Positions 43,702 through 52,967 of a stretch of 64,000 nt of DNA are shown here, piece by piece. The translations under genes were made by a program, and so were the position numbers. The notes under the pieces are model-generated. The model did not search any database. It saw only the letters and a list, made by a program, of their open reading frames with translations, and was not told the DNA's origin. The stretch's first letter is position 1. Each line of letters starts with the position of its first letter. Source of the DNA: Caccoplasma sp905210875 (GTDB lineage Bacteria; Bacteroidota; Bacteroidia; Bacteroidales; UBA11471); assembly GCA_963931635.1 (NCBI GenBank), contig OZ007034.1:2480001-2544000 (forward strand), given 5' to 3'.

Positions 43702-45957
43702 TCAACGGGTCTTTATATCGCTCCACGCCGGTGGATTTACCCCCATGAGATGACGGACAAAAAAGTCGTAACGCTTGTGTTCTCCGAAACGCTCGCCCAT
43801 CGTATGACCGACACCGGGTATGACAACCAGTTCAAAATCCTTACCGGCCTTTATCAGCGCATCGACCACCTGCATCGTCGACGCAGGGTCGACATTGTCA
43901 TCGAGTTCTCCGACCAGCAGCATCAGAGGGCGTCTCAACAGATGGGCGTTTTCGACATTGGAGCAAGCCCGGTACGACTCATCGACAGGGTAACCCATCC
44001 ATTGCTCGTTCCACCAGATTTTATCCATACGGTTGTCGTGGCATCCGCAGGCCGAATAGGCCGCCTTGTAAAAATCGGGATAGAACAGCAGTGCCGACAG
44101 GGCCTCCTGCCCTCCTGCCGAGCAGCCAAAGATGCCCACTCGGCTTGTATCGATACTCGGATACTTCTTGGCCGCAGCCCTTATCCAGGCCATGTGGTCG
44201 GGCAGGCCGGCGTCTTTCAGATTCTTATAGCACACCTCCTCAAAACTTTTGGAACGGAACGAGGTGGTCATGCCATCGACTTGCACGACTATAAAACCCA
44301 ACTCGGCGAGTGAAGACATGAACCAGTTGTAGGGGGCAAAACTCTTGGGTACATATTGGTCGCCCGGCCCCGAATAGATATACTCGACTACCGGATATGA
44401 GCGGGTCTCGTCAAAATCGGACGGGCGATAGATAATCCCCCACATATCGGTTGTACCGTCTCGCCCCTTCGCGGCAAAAACTTCGGGGGCCCGCCACCCC
44501 TCGGCCAACAAGCGTGATATGTCGGCACGTTCCAGATCCATGACGACACGCCCGTCTGTGGCATCGCGCAACACAGCTACCGGAGCCACATCGACCTGAG
44601 AATAGACATCGACAAGATAGGTAAAATCGGGCGAGTACCATACGCGATGCATACCCTCTTCGGGGGTAAGAGCCACAAGATTGCTACCATCGAAATCGAT
44701 GCGATAATAGTGTATCAGATAAGGGTCTTCCTGCGTGTTCATGCCGTTGGCCGAAAAATAAATCTGCTGTTTCTTTTCATCGACATGCTGTACTCCACGC
44801 ACATACCAGGCCCCCTTGGTTATCTGGCGGACCGGCTTACGACTGCGACGGTCGTAGAGGTAGAGATGGTTGTAATTGTCCCATTCGCTCGACCAGATGA
44901 TGCGCCGGCCGTCTTGCAGGTGATGACGGTATATGCGGGTGTAGTTGACATATTTCTCCTCTTGCTCTTCAATAAGCGTTTTTACTTCACCGGTTACAGC
45001 CGAAAATTCCAACAGGCGATAGACCTTATGGCCCCGCTCGTTATACTCAAACGTGACTGTGCGGCTGTCGCTATTCCAACGCAATCTCGACACCTCGTAA
45101 GGGGTTGAAAACAGTGCGGTCGACGGGCAAAACACACGACCGGTCTCTACCTCGAATATACGGGGTTCCTTATAGGGCAACTCATCGCCCGGCTTGGCAT
45201 ATTCCTGCCGGTGAAGCCGGGGTTGCAACTGATTCTCGGGCGACGACTCCACATAATAAATATACCGCTTCTCTGCCACGGGACGTATGCGGTACACCGC
45301 GATTTTCCGTGAATCGGGCGACCACAGAATGTGAGACGAATAGTAATTGCCCGGCGTACCGTCGATACTCAACGGCCGCTCGTCGCCTTGGCTCCGCTCA
45401 CGCACATAGAGGTTGGAATCTTTAATATAGGCCACATATTTCCCGTCGGGCGACACGACCGCTCCTCCCCTTTTCTCGTCGTCGGTCTCGGACCAGTAAC
45501 GTTTCTCTCTCCGAACCTGATTGGCTGCCCGGCCATTGCACGAGAGGCGATTACCGGGTATGTCATAACACCACCGCCGACCGTCGTACTCAAACCACAA
45601 CGTGTCGGCTTTGCCGCTTACCCGGCACCGCTGCAAATAAAGTTTCCGGTCATCGAGCATGCAACCCGACTCGGCCGACAACTTTTCCGCCAGAGCTTCG
45701 TGATTAAAAAGAGGCGTGCGTGTACACCGACGGGCATCGACTTTTACATACCGATTGCCATCGGGTGTATGGCGGACATACCAGAACACCTCACTCCCGG
45801 AGAGCCACACAGGCTCGACCCTGTCGTAATAAACCTTACCACTGTATTTCGATGCCAAGGCATAGGCCCGATTATAGGCATCAACCAGCGTTTGCGCTCC
45901 GGCCGGAGCAGTAGCGAGCGCCAGACTCGCCGCTAACAGTATTTTTCTCAGAATCAT
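43702..45957 (-). CDS. S9-family prolyl oligopeptidase, DPP4-like
   Basis: A 751-residue exported serine peptidase with a signal peptide (about 1-21, ending APAGAQ). The first 480 residues form the beta-propeller typical of dipeptidyl peptidase IV (VVSPDGKYVAYIKDSNLYVRE and WSPDSRKIAVYRIRP repeats). The catalytic domain has the nucleophile S613 in FGCSAGGQEAL, the aspartate in LLVGELDDNVDP and the histidine in GVGHTMGER. DPP4-like enzymes in Bacteroidales remove X-Pro dipeptides from host or dietary peptides in the periplasm. A -7 box TACTTTTG lies at 46007-46000. It is alone, divergent from ileS. Confidence 0.93.
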   Translation of the reverse strand: MILRKILLAASLALATAPAGAQTLVDAYNRAYALASKYSGKVYYDRVEPVWLSGSEVFWYVRHTPDGNRYVKVDARRCTRTPLFNHEALAEKLSAESGCMLDDRKLYLQRCRVSGKADTLWFEYDGRRWCYDIPGNRLSCNGRAANQVRREKRYWSETDDEKRGGAVVSPDGKYVAYIKDSNLYVRERSQGDERPLSIDGTPGNYYSSHILWSPDSRKIAVYRIRPVAEKRYIYYVESSPENQLQPRLHRQEYAKPGDELPYKEPRIFEVETGRVFCPSTALFSTPYEVSRLRWNSDSRTVTFEYNERGHKVYRLLEFSAVTGEVKTLIEEQEEKYVNYTRIYRHHLQDGRRIIWSSEWDNYNHLYLYDRRSRKPVRQITKGAWYVRGVQHVDEKKQQIYFSANGMNTQEDPYLIHYYRIDFDGSNLVALTPEEGMHRVWYSPDFTYLVDVYSQVDVAPVAVLRDATDGRVVMDLERADISRLLAEGWRAPEVFAAKGRDGTTDMWGIIYRPSDFDETRSYPVVEYIYSGPGDQYVPKSFAPYNWFMSSLAELGFIVVQVDGMTTSFRSKSFEEVCYKNLKDAGLPDHMAWIRAAAKKYPSIDTSRVGIFGCSAGGQEALSALLFYPDFYKAAYSACGCHDNRMDKIWWNEQWMGYPVDESYRACSNVENAHLLRRPLMLLVGELDDNVDPASTMQVVDALIKAGKDFELVVIPGVGHTMGERFGEHKRYDFFVRHLMGVNPPAWSDIKTR

Positions 45958-46066
45958 ATATTTGAGATTTCAATCAAACACTATTCCATATATATTTCGC
46001 AAAAGTAACAATTTGATTTCAGAAAACGTATCGAGTAGGGTACTTCATATATTAGATGTTTTTTCT

Positions 46067-46074
46067 TATCTTTG
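46067..46074 (+). promoter_or_regulatory. -7 box before ileS
   Basis: TATCTTTG lies 37 bases before the ATG at 46112. No TTG is at the expected -33 distance. Confidence 0.55.
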
Positions 46075-46111
46075 CAACCACTTATAATACGTCTAATTTT
46101 TCTGACAAGAC

Positions 46112-49100
46112 ATGGACAAGAAGTTTTCCGAATATTCCCATTTTGATTTATCGGCGATAAATAAAGAGGTATTGAAAAAATGGGACGAAGAGCAGGTTTT
46201 CCACAAAAGCGTGGAGATACGCGAAGGCGCACCCTCGTTTGTTTTCTATGAAGGCCCACCATCGGCCAACGGCATGCCCGGCATACATCACGTCATGGCA
46301 CGTTCGATCAAGGATATTTTCTGCCGTTACAAAACCATGAAGGGCTTTCAGGTAATGCGCAAAGCCGGTTGGGACACTCACGGGCTTCCCGTAGAATTGG
46401 GAGTAGAAAAAGCTTTAGGTATCACCAAGGAAGATATCGGGAAAAAGATTTCGGTCGAAGAATACAATGCAGCTTGCCGCAAAGATGTGATGAAATACAC
46501 CAAAGAGTGGGAAGACCTTACCCACAAAATGGGATACTGGGTCGACATGAAAAATCCCTACATCACCTACGACAACCGTTATATCGAGACACTGTGGTGG
46601 CTGCTCAAACAACTCTATAACAAAGGCCTTCTCTACAAGGGATATACCATTCAGCCTTACTCTCCGGCTGCCGGTACAGGCCTCAGTTCCCACGAACTGA
46701 ACCAACCGGGTTGCTACCGCGACGTCAAAGACACCACAGTCGTTGCCCAGTTCAAGATGAAGAATCCGCGTCCCGAAATGGCCCAATGGGGTACCCCCTA
46801 TTTTATTGCCTGGACCACGACTCCGTGGACACTCCCTTCGAATACGGCCCTCTGCGTCGGCCCTAAAATCGACTATGTAGCCGTACAGTCCTACAACGGA
46901 TATACCGGCGAACCCATCACCGTCGTACTGGCCAAGGCCCTGCTCAACAGCCACTTTAATCCCAAAGCGGCCGATCTCGACCTCGACTCCTATAAACCGG
47001 GTGACAAACTCATTCCCTACAAAGTGGTAGGCGAATACAAAGGCTCCGACCTCGTAGGCATGGAATATGAGCAGCTCATTCCTTGGGTAAAACCCATCGA
47101 TGTCGATAAGGATGGCAACTGGACTCCAAGCGACCGGGCCTTCCGTGTGATTCCCGGCGACTACGTTACCACCGACGACGGTACCGGTATCGTACACATC
47201 GCCCCCACATTCGGTGCCGACGACGCCCAGGTGGCCAAGGCCGCTGGCATTCCCTCGCTGTTCATGATTAACAAAAAGGGAGAAACCCGTCCGATGGTCG
47301 ACTTGACCGGTAAATTCTATCTGCTTGTCGAGCTCGACGAGACATTTGTACAAAAATGTGTCGACGTCGAAAAATATACTCCATACCAAGGAGCATGGGT
47401 CAAGAATGCCTACGATCCACGCTTTACCATCAACGGGAAATACGACGAAAAGGCCGCTCAGGCAGCCGAGTCGCTCGACATCGTCATCTGCATGATGATG
47501 AAACAGGGAAATCAGGCTTTCAAAATCGAGAAACACACCCACAACTATCCGCACTGCTGGCGCACCGACAAGCCGGTGCTGTACTACCCGCTCGACAGCT
47601 GGTTTATCCGCTCGACAGCCTGCAAGGAGCGCATGATAGAGCTGAACAAGACCATCAACTGGAAACCCGAATCGACCGGCTCGGGACGGTTTGGCAAATG
47701 GCTCGAAAACCTGAACGACTGGAACCTGAGCCGCTCGCGCTACTGGGGCACACCGCTGCCTATCTGGCGGTCGGAAGAGGGTGAAGAAAAATGTATCGGA
47801 TCGCTCGAAGAACTCTATCAAGAGATAGAAAAATCGATAGCCGCCGGCTATATGAAAGCCAATCCTTATAAGGAGAAAGGTTTCGTTCCCGGAATTTATA
47901 CCGCTGAGAACTACGACAAAATCGATTTGCACCGTCCCTATGTCGACGACATCATACTCGTATCGGAGAGCGGCAAACCCATGAAACGCGAGAGCGACCT
48001 TATCGACGTATGGTTCGACTCGGGTTCGATGCCCTACGCGCAGATACACTATCCGTTCGAGAACAAGGAGTTGCTCGACAGCGGCAAAGTATACCCGGCC
48101 GATTTCATCGCCGAAGGTGTCGACCAGACTCGCGGCTGGTTCTTCACCCTGCATGCCATCGCCTCGATGATTTTCGACAAAGTGGCCTACAAAACCGTTA
48201 TCTCCAACGGTCTGGTTCTCGACAAGAACGGAAACAAGATGTCAAAACGACTCGGCAATGCCGTCGATCCCTTCTCGGCCATTGAGAAATATGGCTCCGA
48301 CCCTCTGCGCTGGTATATGATTACCAACTCTTCGCCGTGGGACAACCTCAAATTCGACCTCGACGGAGTAGAAGAAGTACGGCGAAAATTCTTCGGGACA
48401 CTCTACAACACCTACTCGTTCTTTGCCCTCTATGCCAATGTCGACGGATTTACTTTCGCCGAGCCCGAAATTCCGATAGCGCAACGGCCCGAAATTGACC
48501 GGTGGATTATCTCCCTGCTCCATTCGCTGATAAAGGAGGTAGACGGCTATTACAACGATTATGAACCCACCCGTGCCGGACGTGCCATCTCCGACTTTGT
48601 CAACGACAACCTCAGTAACTGGTATGTTCGCCTCAACCGCAAACGTTTCTGGGGTGGAAATATGGACAACGACAAACTCTCGGCCTACCAGACACTCTAC
48701 ACCTGCCTCGAAACGGTAGCTGCTCTCATGGCCCCCATCGCTCCGTTCTTTGCCGACAGACTCTATACCGACCTTACATACGTAACCGGACGTGCCAGCC
48801 AGTCGGTACACCTCAGCGACTTCCCCCGCGCCGACGAGTCGGTCATCGACAAAGCTCTCGAAGAGCGCATGAAAGATGCCCAAGACATCACCTCTATGGT
48901 GTTGGCTCTGCGACGTAAAGTAAACATCAAGGTGCGCCAACCGCTCACGACTCTCATGATTCCTGTCATCGATGCCAAACAGCAACAAGACATCGAGTCG
49001 GTCAAAGAACTTGTTCTGAATGAAGTCAACGTCAAAGAAATGCTGTTTGCCGACAATGCCGCAGGTATTCTGGTAAAACGCGTAAAACCCGATTTCAAAA

Positions 49101-49597
49101 AATTAGGCCCGCGTTACGGAAAGATTATGAAGCAATTAGCTTCAAAAATAGCGACCATGTCGCAAGACGACATATTACGGTTTGAGAAAGAAGGCAAATT
49201 CACCTTCGACATCGACGGTCAACAAGCTGTCGTTGAAACCGGTGATGTGGAAATCATCTCCGAAGATATTCCCGGATGGTTGGTTGCCAACGAAGGCCGA
49301 CTTACCGTAGCTCTCGACATCACCGTCACCGAAGAGTTGCGTCGCGAAGGTATTGCCAGAGAATTAGTAAACCGCATACAGAATATCCGTAAGTCGAGCG
49401 GATTCGACATCACCGACAAAATCCATGTACAACTCACGCGGAACGATGAGACCGACCCTGCCGTAGAGGAATACAAAGATTACATCGCAAAACAGGTTCT
49501 TGCCGAAAGCATTACTTTATGCGACACGCTAGACTCTGCCGGTGCCGAACTCGATTTTGAGACCTTCACCATACAAGCAGCCATAAAAAAAGCCTAA
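46112..49597 (+). CDS. ileS: Isoleucine--tRNA ligase
   Basis: A class I synthetase of 1161 residues, the long eukaryote-like/Bacteroidota type. The HIGH-like signature is in PPSANGMPGIHHVMAR (about 49-65), the editing domain spans about 200-420, and the KMSKS motif reads NKMSKRLGN near residue 710. WFFTLHAIA and WDTHGLPVE are also family phrases. The C-terminal region handles the anticodon. Enzymes of this type in some bacteria resist mupirocin, but that cannot be judged here. A terminator overlapping the next promoter follows. Confidence 0.97.
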   Translation: MDKKFSEYSHFDLSAINKEVLKKWDEEQVFHKSVEIREGAPSFVFYEGPPSANGMPGIHHVMARSIKDIFCRYKTMKGFQVMRKAGWDTHGLPVELGVEKALGITKEDIGKKISVEEYNAACRKDVMKYTKEWEDLTHKMGYWVDMKNPYITYDNRYIETLWWLLKQLYNKGLLYKGYTIQPYSPAAGTGLSSHELNQPGCYRDVKDTTVVAQFKMKNPRPEMAQWGTPYFIAWTTTPWTLPSNTALCVGPKIDYVAVQSYNGYTGEPITVVLAKALLNSHFNPKAADLDLDSYKPGDKLIPYKVVGEYKGSDLVGMEYEQLIPWVKPIDVDKDGNWTPSDRAFRVIPGDYVTTDDGTGIVHIAPTFGADDAQVAKAAGIPSLFMINKKGETRPMVDLTGKFYLLVELDETFVQKCVDVEKYTPYQGAWVKNAYDPRFTINGKYDEKAAQAAESLDIVICMMMKQGNQAFKIEKHTHNYPHCWRTDKPVLYYPLDSWFIRSTACKERMIELNKTINWKPESTGSGRFGKWLENLNDWNLSRSRYWGTPLPIWRSEEGEEKCIGSLEELYQEIEKSIAAGYMKANPYKEKGFVPGIYTAENYDKIDLHRPYVDDIILVSESGKPMKRESDLIDVWFDSGSMPYAQIHYPFENKELLDSGKVYPADFIAEGVDQTRGWFFTLHAIASMIFDKVAYKTVISNGLVLDKNGNKMSKRLGNAVDPFSAIEKYGSDPLRWYMITNSSPWDNLKFDLDGVEEVRRKFFGTLYNTYSFFALYANVDGFTFAEPEIPIAQRPEIDRWIISLLHSLIKEVDGYYNDYEPTRAGRAISDFVNDNLSNWYVRLNRKRFWGGNMDNDKLSAYQTLYTCLETVAALMAPIAPFFADRLYTDLTYVTGRASQSVHLSDFPRADESVIDKALEERMKDAQDITSMVLALRRKVNIKVRQPLTTLMIPVIDAKQQQDIESVKELVLNEVNVKEMLFADNAAGILVKRVKPDFKKLGPRYGKIMKQLASKIATMSQDDILRFEKEGKFTFDIDGQQAVVETGDVEIISEDIPGWLVANEGRLTVALDITVTEELRREGIARELVNRIQNIRKSSGFDITDKIHVQLTRNDETDPAVEEYKDYIAKQVLAESITLCDTLDSAGAELDFETFTIQAAIKKA

Positions 49598-49604
49598 TCT
49601 TGAT

Positions 49605-49644
49605 TTTGCCCCGTATTATTTTGTAATATGGGGCAAATCTTTTT
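49605..49644 (+). terminator. Intrinsic terminator after ileS
   Basis: A 13-bp stem with one G-T pair (arms from 49606 TTGCCCCGTATTA and 49624-49636) is followed by a T run. The promoter of the next gene is laid over it. Confidence 0.75.
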
Positions 49645-49651
49645 ACCTTCG
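49621..49651 (+). promoter_or_regulatory. Promoter of the DksA-like gene
   Basis: TTG at 49621-49623 and TACCTTCG at 49644-49651 are 20 bases apart. The TTG lies in the loop of the ileS terminator. Confidence 0.65.
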
Positions 49652-49683
49652 CAACGAAAAATAAAAACCAAATAAATCTAATC

Positions 49684-50061
49684 ATGGGAAAGAAAACACG
49701 TTATTCCGACGCTGAATTGGAAGAATTTCGCGCTATTATTCAGGAAAAACTCGAAAAAGCATATAAAGACTATGAATTGTTGAAGGCTTCGGTCATGAAC
49801 GCCGACGGTAACGATACCAGCGACACCTCCCCTACGTTCAAGGTTCTGGAAGAGGGTGCTACCACATTGTCGAAAGAGGAAGCCGGACAACTGGCCCAGA
49901 GACAAATGAAATTCATACAGCACCTGCAAGCCGCGCTGGTACGCATCGAAAACAAGACCTACGGCATCTGCCGCGAAACGGGCGAACTGATACCGAAAGA
50001 GCGTCTCTATGCCGTGCCTCACGCCACGCTGAGTATCAACGCGAAGAAAGAACAGAAATGA
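49684..50061 (+). CDS. TraR/DksA-family protein with reduced zinc finger
   Basis: A 125-residue protein with an N-terminal helical coiled coil (about 8-90) and a C-terminal region that matches the TraR/DksA zinc-finger signature (YGICRETGELIPKERL..VPHATLSI). Only one of the four zinc cysteines remains (C97 or so), so metal binding is doubtful. Such proteins bind RNA polymerase through its secondary channel; whether this one does is not known. Its stop overlaps lspA (ATGA), an arrangement I recall as common in Bacteroidales. Confidence 0.88.
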   Translation: MGKKTRYSDAELEEFRAIIQEKLEKAYKDYELLKASVMNADGNDTSDTSPTFKVLEEGATTLSKEEAGQLAQRQMKFIQHLQAALVRIENKTYGICRETGELIPKERLYAVPHATLSINAKKEQK

Positions 50062-50690
50062 CAAAACGGCAAATTGCACTTATCTCCATATTTTTGATAC
50101 TGGTCGTCGATCAGATATCAAAAATATGGATTAAGACTCATTTTACGCTGGGCGAATCCATCACGGTATTTCCGTGGTTTCGTATTCTATTCGTCGAGAA
50201 TAACGGAATGGCATTCGGTATCGAGCTTTTCGGGAAATTGTTTCTCAGCCTGTTCAGAGTTGCAGCCATTGCCGTAATCGGGTACTATCTATACAAACTC
50301 ACCCGCCTGAGCCACTACAAAAAAGGATTTGTAATCTGTATATCTCTCATTTTTGCCGGAGCACTGGGCAATATCATCGACTCTCTCTTTTATGGCCTGA
50401 TATTCAGCGAATCGACTTACTACACAGTCGCCTCGTTCATGCCCGAAGGTGGCGGATATGCCCCGTTTTTATACGGTAAAGTTGTGGATATGCTCTACTT
50501 TCCGATGTTCGGATTCTACTGGCCGGAGTGGGTACCGTTTATCGGCGGCGAATACTTTGAATTCTTTCACCCGATATTCAATATCGCCGACTCTTCCATT
50601 TCGATAGGAGTCATCATTCTTTTGTTGTTTTACAGGCACACTTTCACGTCGTCTCTATCAGAGATGTTCCCTTCGAAATCATCTAAATAA
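50058..50690 (+). CDS. lspA: Lipoprotein signal peptidase (signal peptidase II)
   Basis: LspA is the inner-membrane aspartyl protease that cuts prolipoprotein signal peptides. The 210-residue protein is longer than the E. coli form (about 164), with an extra stretch around 110-160. Four membrane helices are visible. The catalytic aspartates are D108 in GNIIDS and D178 in FNIADSS. Overlaps the DksA-like gene by 4 bases and is followed 7 bases later by a lipoprotein gene. Confidence 0.94.
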   Translation: MTKRQIALISIFLILVVDQISKIWIKTHFTLGESITVFPWFRILFVENNGMAFGIELFGKLFLSLFRVAAIAVIGYYLYKLTRLSHYKKGFVICISLIFAGALGNIIDSLFYGLIFSESTYYTVASFMPEGGGYAPFLYGKVVDMLYFPMFGFYWPEWVPFIGGEYFEFFHPIFNIADSSISIGVIILLLFYRHTFTSSLSEMFPSKSSK

Positions 50691-50697
50691 ACTTCAA

Positions 50698-51477
50698 ATG
50701 TTCAAGGTAAGGCACACATTATACGTTGGAATATGTTTCTTGCTCTTCATCACGTCGGCATGTGAACAGACACCATCGTATATTATTGCCCCGGAACAAA
50801 TGGAAACCCTCCTCGTCGACATACATAAAGCCGAAGCCATATCCGACAACATACCCCAATACTCCACCAGCGAAGCCAAAGAGCAATTGCAGCAATCTGT
50901 ATTCGACCGCCACGACGTAACCCAGGCCCAGTTTGACACTTCGTTAATTTGGTACAGCGAACACATGACCAAATATTCTCAGATATACGAACGAGTTACT
51001 GCCCGACTGAAAGAAGAAGACGATGCCGTAAAGACACTCCTTGTGGAACAGAAAAGTTCGCCGCTTACCCGACCGGGCGACTCCATTGACGTATGGAACA
51101 AAGACCCCTATTTCATGTTTGAGCCGCGGCTGTATCGCCACGTCCTCCTCTTCAATATATTGGCCGACGACAATTTCCGCGAAGATGATCATTTCTTGCT
51201 CTCGGTCAATTTTTCCCAACTTCCCAAAGGCACTGTCGACAAGGCCCGTCTCACTCTGGTCATAAAACATCGCAATGATTCAATCTATACTGTCACAAAA
51301 GAGGTTTCACACGACGGTCTTATTACCATAGAGGCTCAGGCACAACACGACCGTGTAACTCGTGTCATGGGGAGCATAGAGGTACCGCTGCACCCTATGT
51401 GGCAAGAGAGTTATGCCGATGACATATCTTTATTGCGCATTCGTCACAAAAATCGTCCGAACCTACTTCGTCCATGA
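50698..51477 (+). CDS. DUF4296 lipoprotein
   Basis: A 259-residue lipoprotein: signal peptide with lipobox around C22 (LFITSACEQ). The conserved helical DUF4296 region lies at about 27-115 (IAPEQMETLLVDIHKAEAI...YSEHMTKYSQIYERVTARL). Residues 120-259 form a less conserved beta-rich part. Function is unknown. It directly follows lspA, the enzyme that would process it, and its stop overlaps the next start (ATGA). Confidence 0.85.
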   Translation: MFKVRHTLYVGICFLLFITSACEQTPSYIIAPEQMETLLVDIHKAEAISDNIPQYSTSEAKEQLQQSVFDRHDVTQAQFDTSLIWYSEHMTKYSQIYERVTARLKEEDDAVKTLLVEQKSSPLTRPGDSIDVWNKDPYFMFEPRLYRHVLLFNILADDNFREDDHFLLSVNFSQLPKGTVDKARLTLVIKHRNDSIYTVTKEVSHDGLITIEAQAQHDRVTRVMGSIEVPLHPMWQESYADDISLLRIRHKNRPNLLRP

Positions 51478-51839
51478 CGGCCTACACCTATTTATCTCAT
51501 TTTGTCTGTTGGGAAAAAGGCGTATCCCGCCTTCATTTGGTACACGTCGATGCTGACAGTCATTCAGTGACGGTCAAGCCCTATGATAGAGAATGTGCCG
51601 ATACGCGCTTTTGTGACGGACTGTTGCTAGTCGCCAACGCAGCATTTGAAACCGAAAAAGCCTCGCTCATTGCCCAGATAAAATCAAAGAGCCTCTTTAC
51701 CCTACCCCAACTGGCTGACTATTTTTCTCGCACGGCACTTCATAATCGTTACTGCACCCGACCCGCAATCAGATTATATACCCTTATTCCGCAACAGCAA
51801 AAGCAAGAAATTTCCGTACAAGAAATATTACGGTTATAA
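51474..51839 (+). CDS. Unknown 121-residue cytoplasmic protein
   Basis: I do not recognise this protein. It overlaps the DUF4296 gene by 4 bases, so it is probably translated with it. There is no signal peptide or membrane segment. Features visible are several cysteines (C12, C42, C47, C94 or nearby) without a clear zinc motif, and a C-terminal KQEISVQEILRL. It could be a Bacteroidales-specific partner of lipoprotein biogenesis, but that rests on position alone. Confidence 0.65.
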   Translation: MTAYTYLSHFVCWEKGVSRLHLVHVDADSHSVTVKPYDRECADTRFCDGLLLVANAAFETEKASLIAQIKSKSLFTLPQLADYFSRTALHNRYCTRPAIRLYTLIPQQQKQEISVQEILRL

Positions 51840-51920
51840 TCTTGTTCCTATTTTTCATTGTCTTCTCCGAATAAAAAATATTTTCTTATCTTCGTAGAGA
51901 AAAAATTAAACTCAAATGCC

Positions 51921-52880
51921 ATGAGATTAGCCATTGTTGTCCCCTGCTATAATGAAGAAAAAGTTATCTCCGAATCAGCCAGGCGACTTACCAACGTTCT
52001 TCACACTCTGATAACAAACAAGAAAATCGAAGATAACAGTTTCATTCTCTTTGTTAATGACGGGAGTAAAGACAATACGTGGCCTATGATAGAAGATCTC
52101 TATACCAAAGACAAACACATCTTTGGCCTCTGTCTGGCATTAAACCGAGGGCACCAAAATGCCCTACTGGCAGGCCTCATGTGTGCCAAAGACATTTGTG
52201 ACGCTGCAATCTCTATTGATGCCGACCTGCAAGACGATGTCAATTGCATCGAATCCATGGTCGACGCTTACCTGCAAGGATTCGATATCGTCTATGGTGT
52301 GCGCAGCTCTCGGAAAAGCGATACGTTCTTCAAACGGACCACTGCATTAGCTTTTTACCGGCTTATGTCATGGCTCGGAGCAAAATCGGTCTATAATCAC
52401 GCCGACTATCGCTTGATGAGTCGTCGCGCCTTACAACATTTGGCTCTCTATCCTGAACGGAATCTTTTCTTGCGGGGCATTATTCCCACCATCGGGTACA
52501 AATCGACTTGTGTTTATTACAAGCGAAACGAGCGATTTGCCGGAGAGTCGAAATACCCGTTACGCAAAATGATTAATTTTGCCATAGAAGGTATTACATC
52601 TTTCTCGGTAAAACCCATACGACTCATCTCTTCCATGGGTTTTCTCATTCTGTTCATCACCCTTATCATGGCCATATACACGCTGGTATCGTTTTTCATG
52701 GGAGATACCGTCGAGGGGTGGGCCTCACTCATGCTCTCGCTTTGGTTCCTGGGCAGCGTACTGCTTATTGCCATAGGCACCATAGGGGAATATATCGGAA
52801 AGATATACATCGAAGTAAAACATCGCCCCCGCTATACCATTGAAACCTTTCTGACTCACGACCACGACGATAAGGAGTAG
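51921..52880 (+). CDS. Family 2 glycosyltransferase, polyprenyl-phosphate type
   Basis: A 319-residue GT2 enzyme with an N-terminal catalytic domain and two C-terminal membrane helices (about 235-260 and 270-295), the layout of GtrB/dolichol-phosphate-mannose-synthase-like enzymes that put a sugar on undecaprenyl phosphate. Motifs: VVPCYNEEKVI at the start, FVNDGSKDNT, and the metal-binding DAD at 100-102. I use the ATG at 51921; the longer frame begins at a TTG upstream of the likely -7 box (TATCTTCG, 51887). The sugar is unknown. Confidence 0.9.
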   Translation: MRLAIVVPCYNEEKVISESARRLTNVLHTLITNKKIEDNSFILFVNDGSKDNTWPMIEDLYTKDKHIFGLCLALNRGHQNALLAGLMCAKDICDAAISIDADLQDDVNCIESMVDAYLQGFDIVYGVRSSRKSDTFFKRTTALAFYRLMSWLGAKSVYNHADYRLMSRRALQHLALYPERNLFLRGIIPTIGYKSTCVYYKRNERFAGESKYPLRKMINFAIEGITSFSVKPIRLISSMGFLILFITLIMAIYTLVSFFMGDTVEGWASLMLSLWFLGSVLLIAIGTIGEYIGKIYIEVKHRPRYTIETFLTHDHDDKE

Positions 52881-52901
52881 AAAGATACTTAAATAAAAAA
52901 C

Positions 52902-52937
52902 AGAAAAGGCGATAACAATCAAGTTATCGCCTTTTCT
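52902..52937. terminator. Bidirectional terminator between the GT2 and TlpA genes
   Basis: Perfect 15-bp arms (52902-52916 AGAAAAGGCGATAAC and 52923-52937) with loop AATCAA, A residues on the left and T residues on the right, between converging genes. Confidence 0.88.
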
Positions 52938-52967
52938 ATTAAATAACCTTCTTTATAAGGTGGGTAA

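Noticed and set aside
41740..46111. tRNA genes near the synthetase genes
   Set aside because: No cloverleaf-like sequence was found near aspS or ileS or elsewhere in the window.
46415..48154. 579-codon open frame opposite ileS
   Set aside because: Antisense shadow of ileS with no motif, promoter or conserved start.
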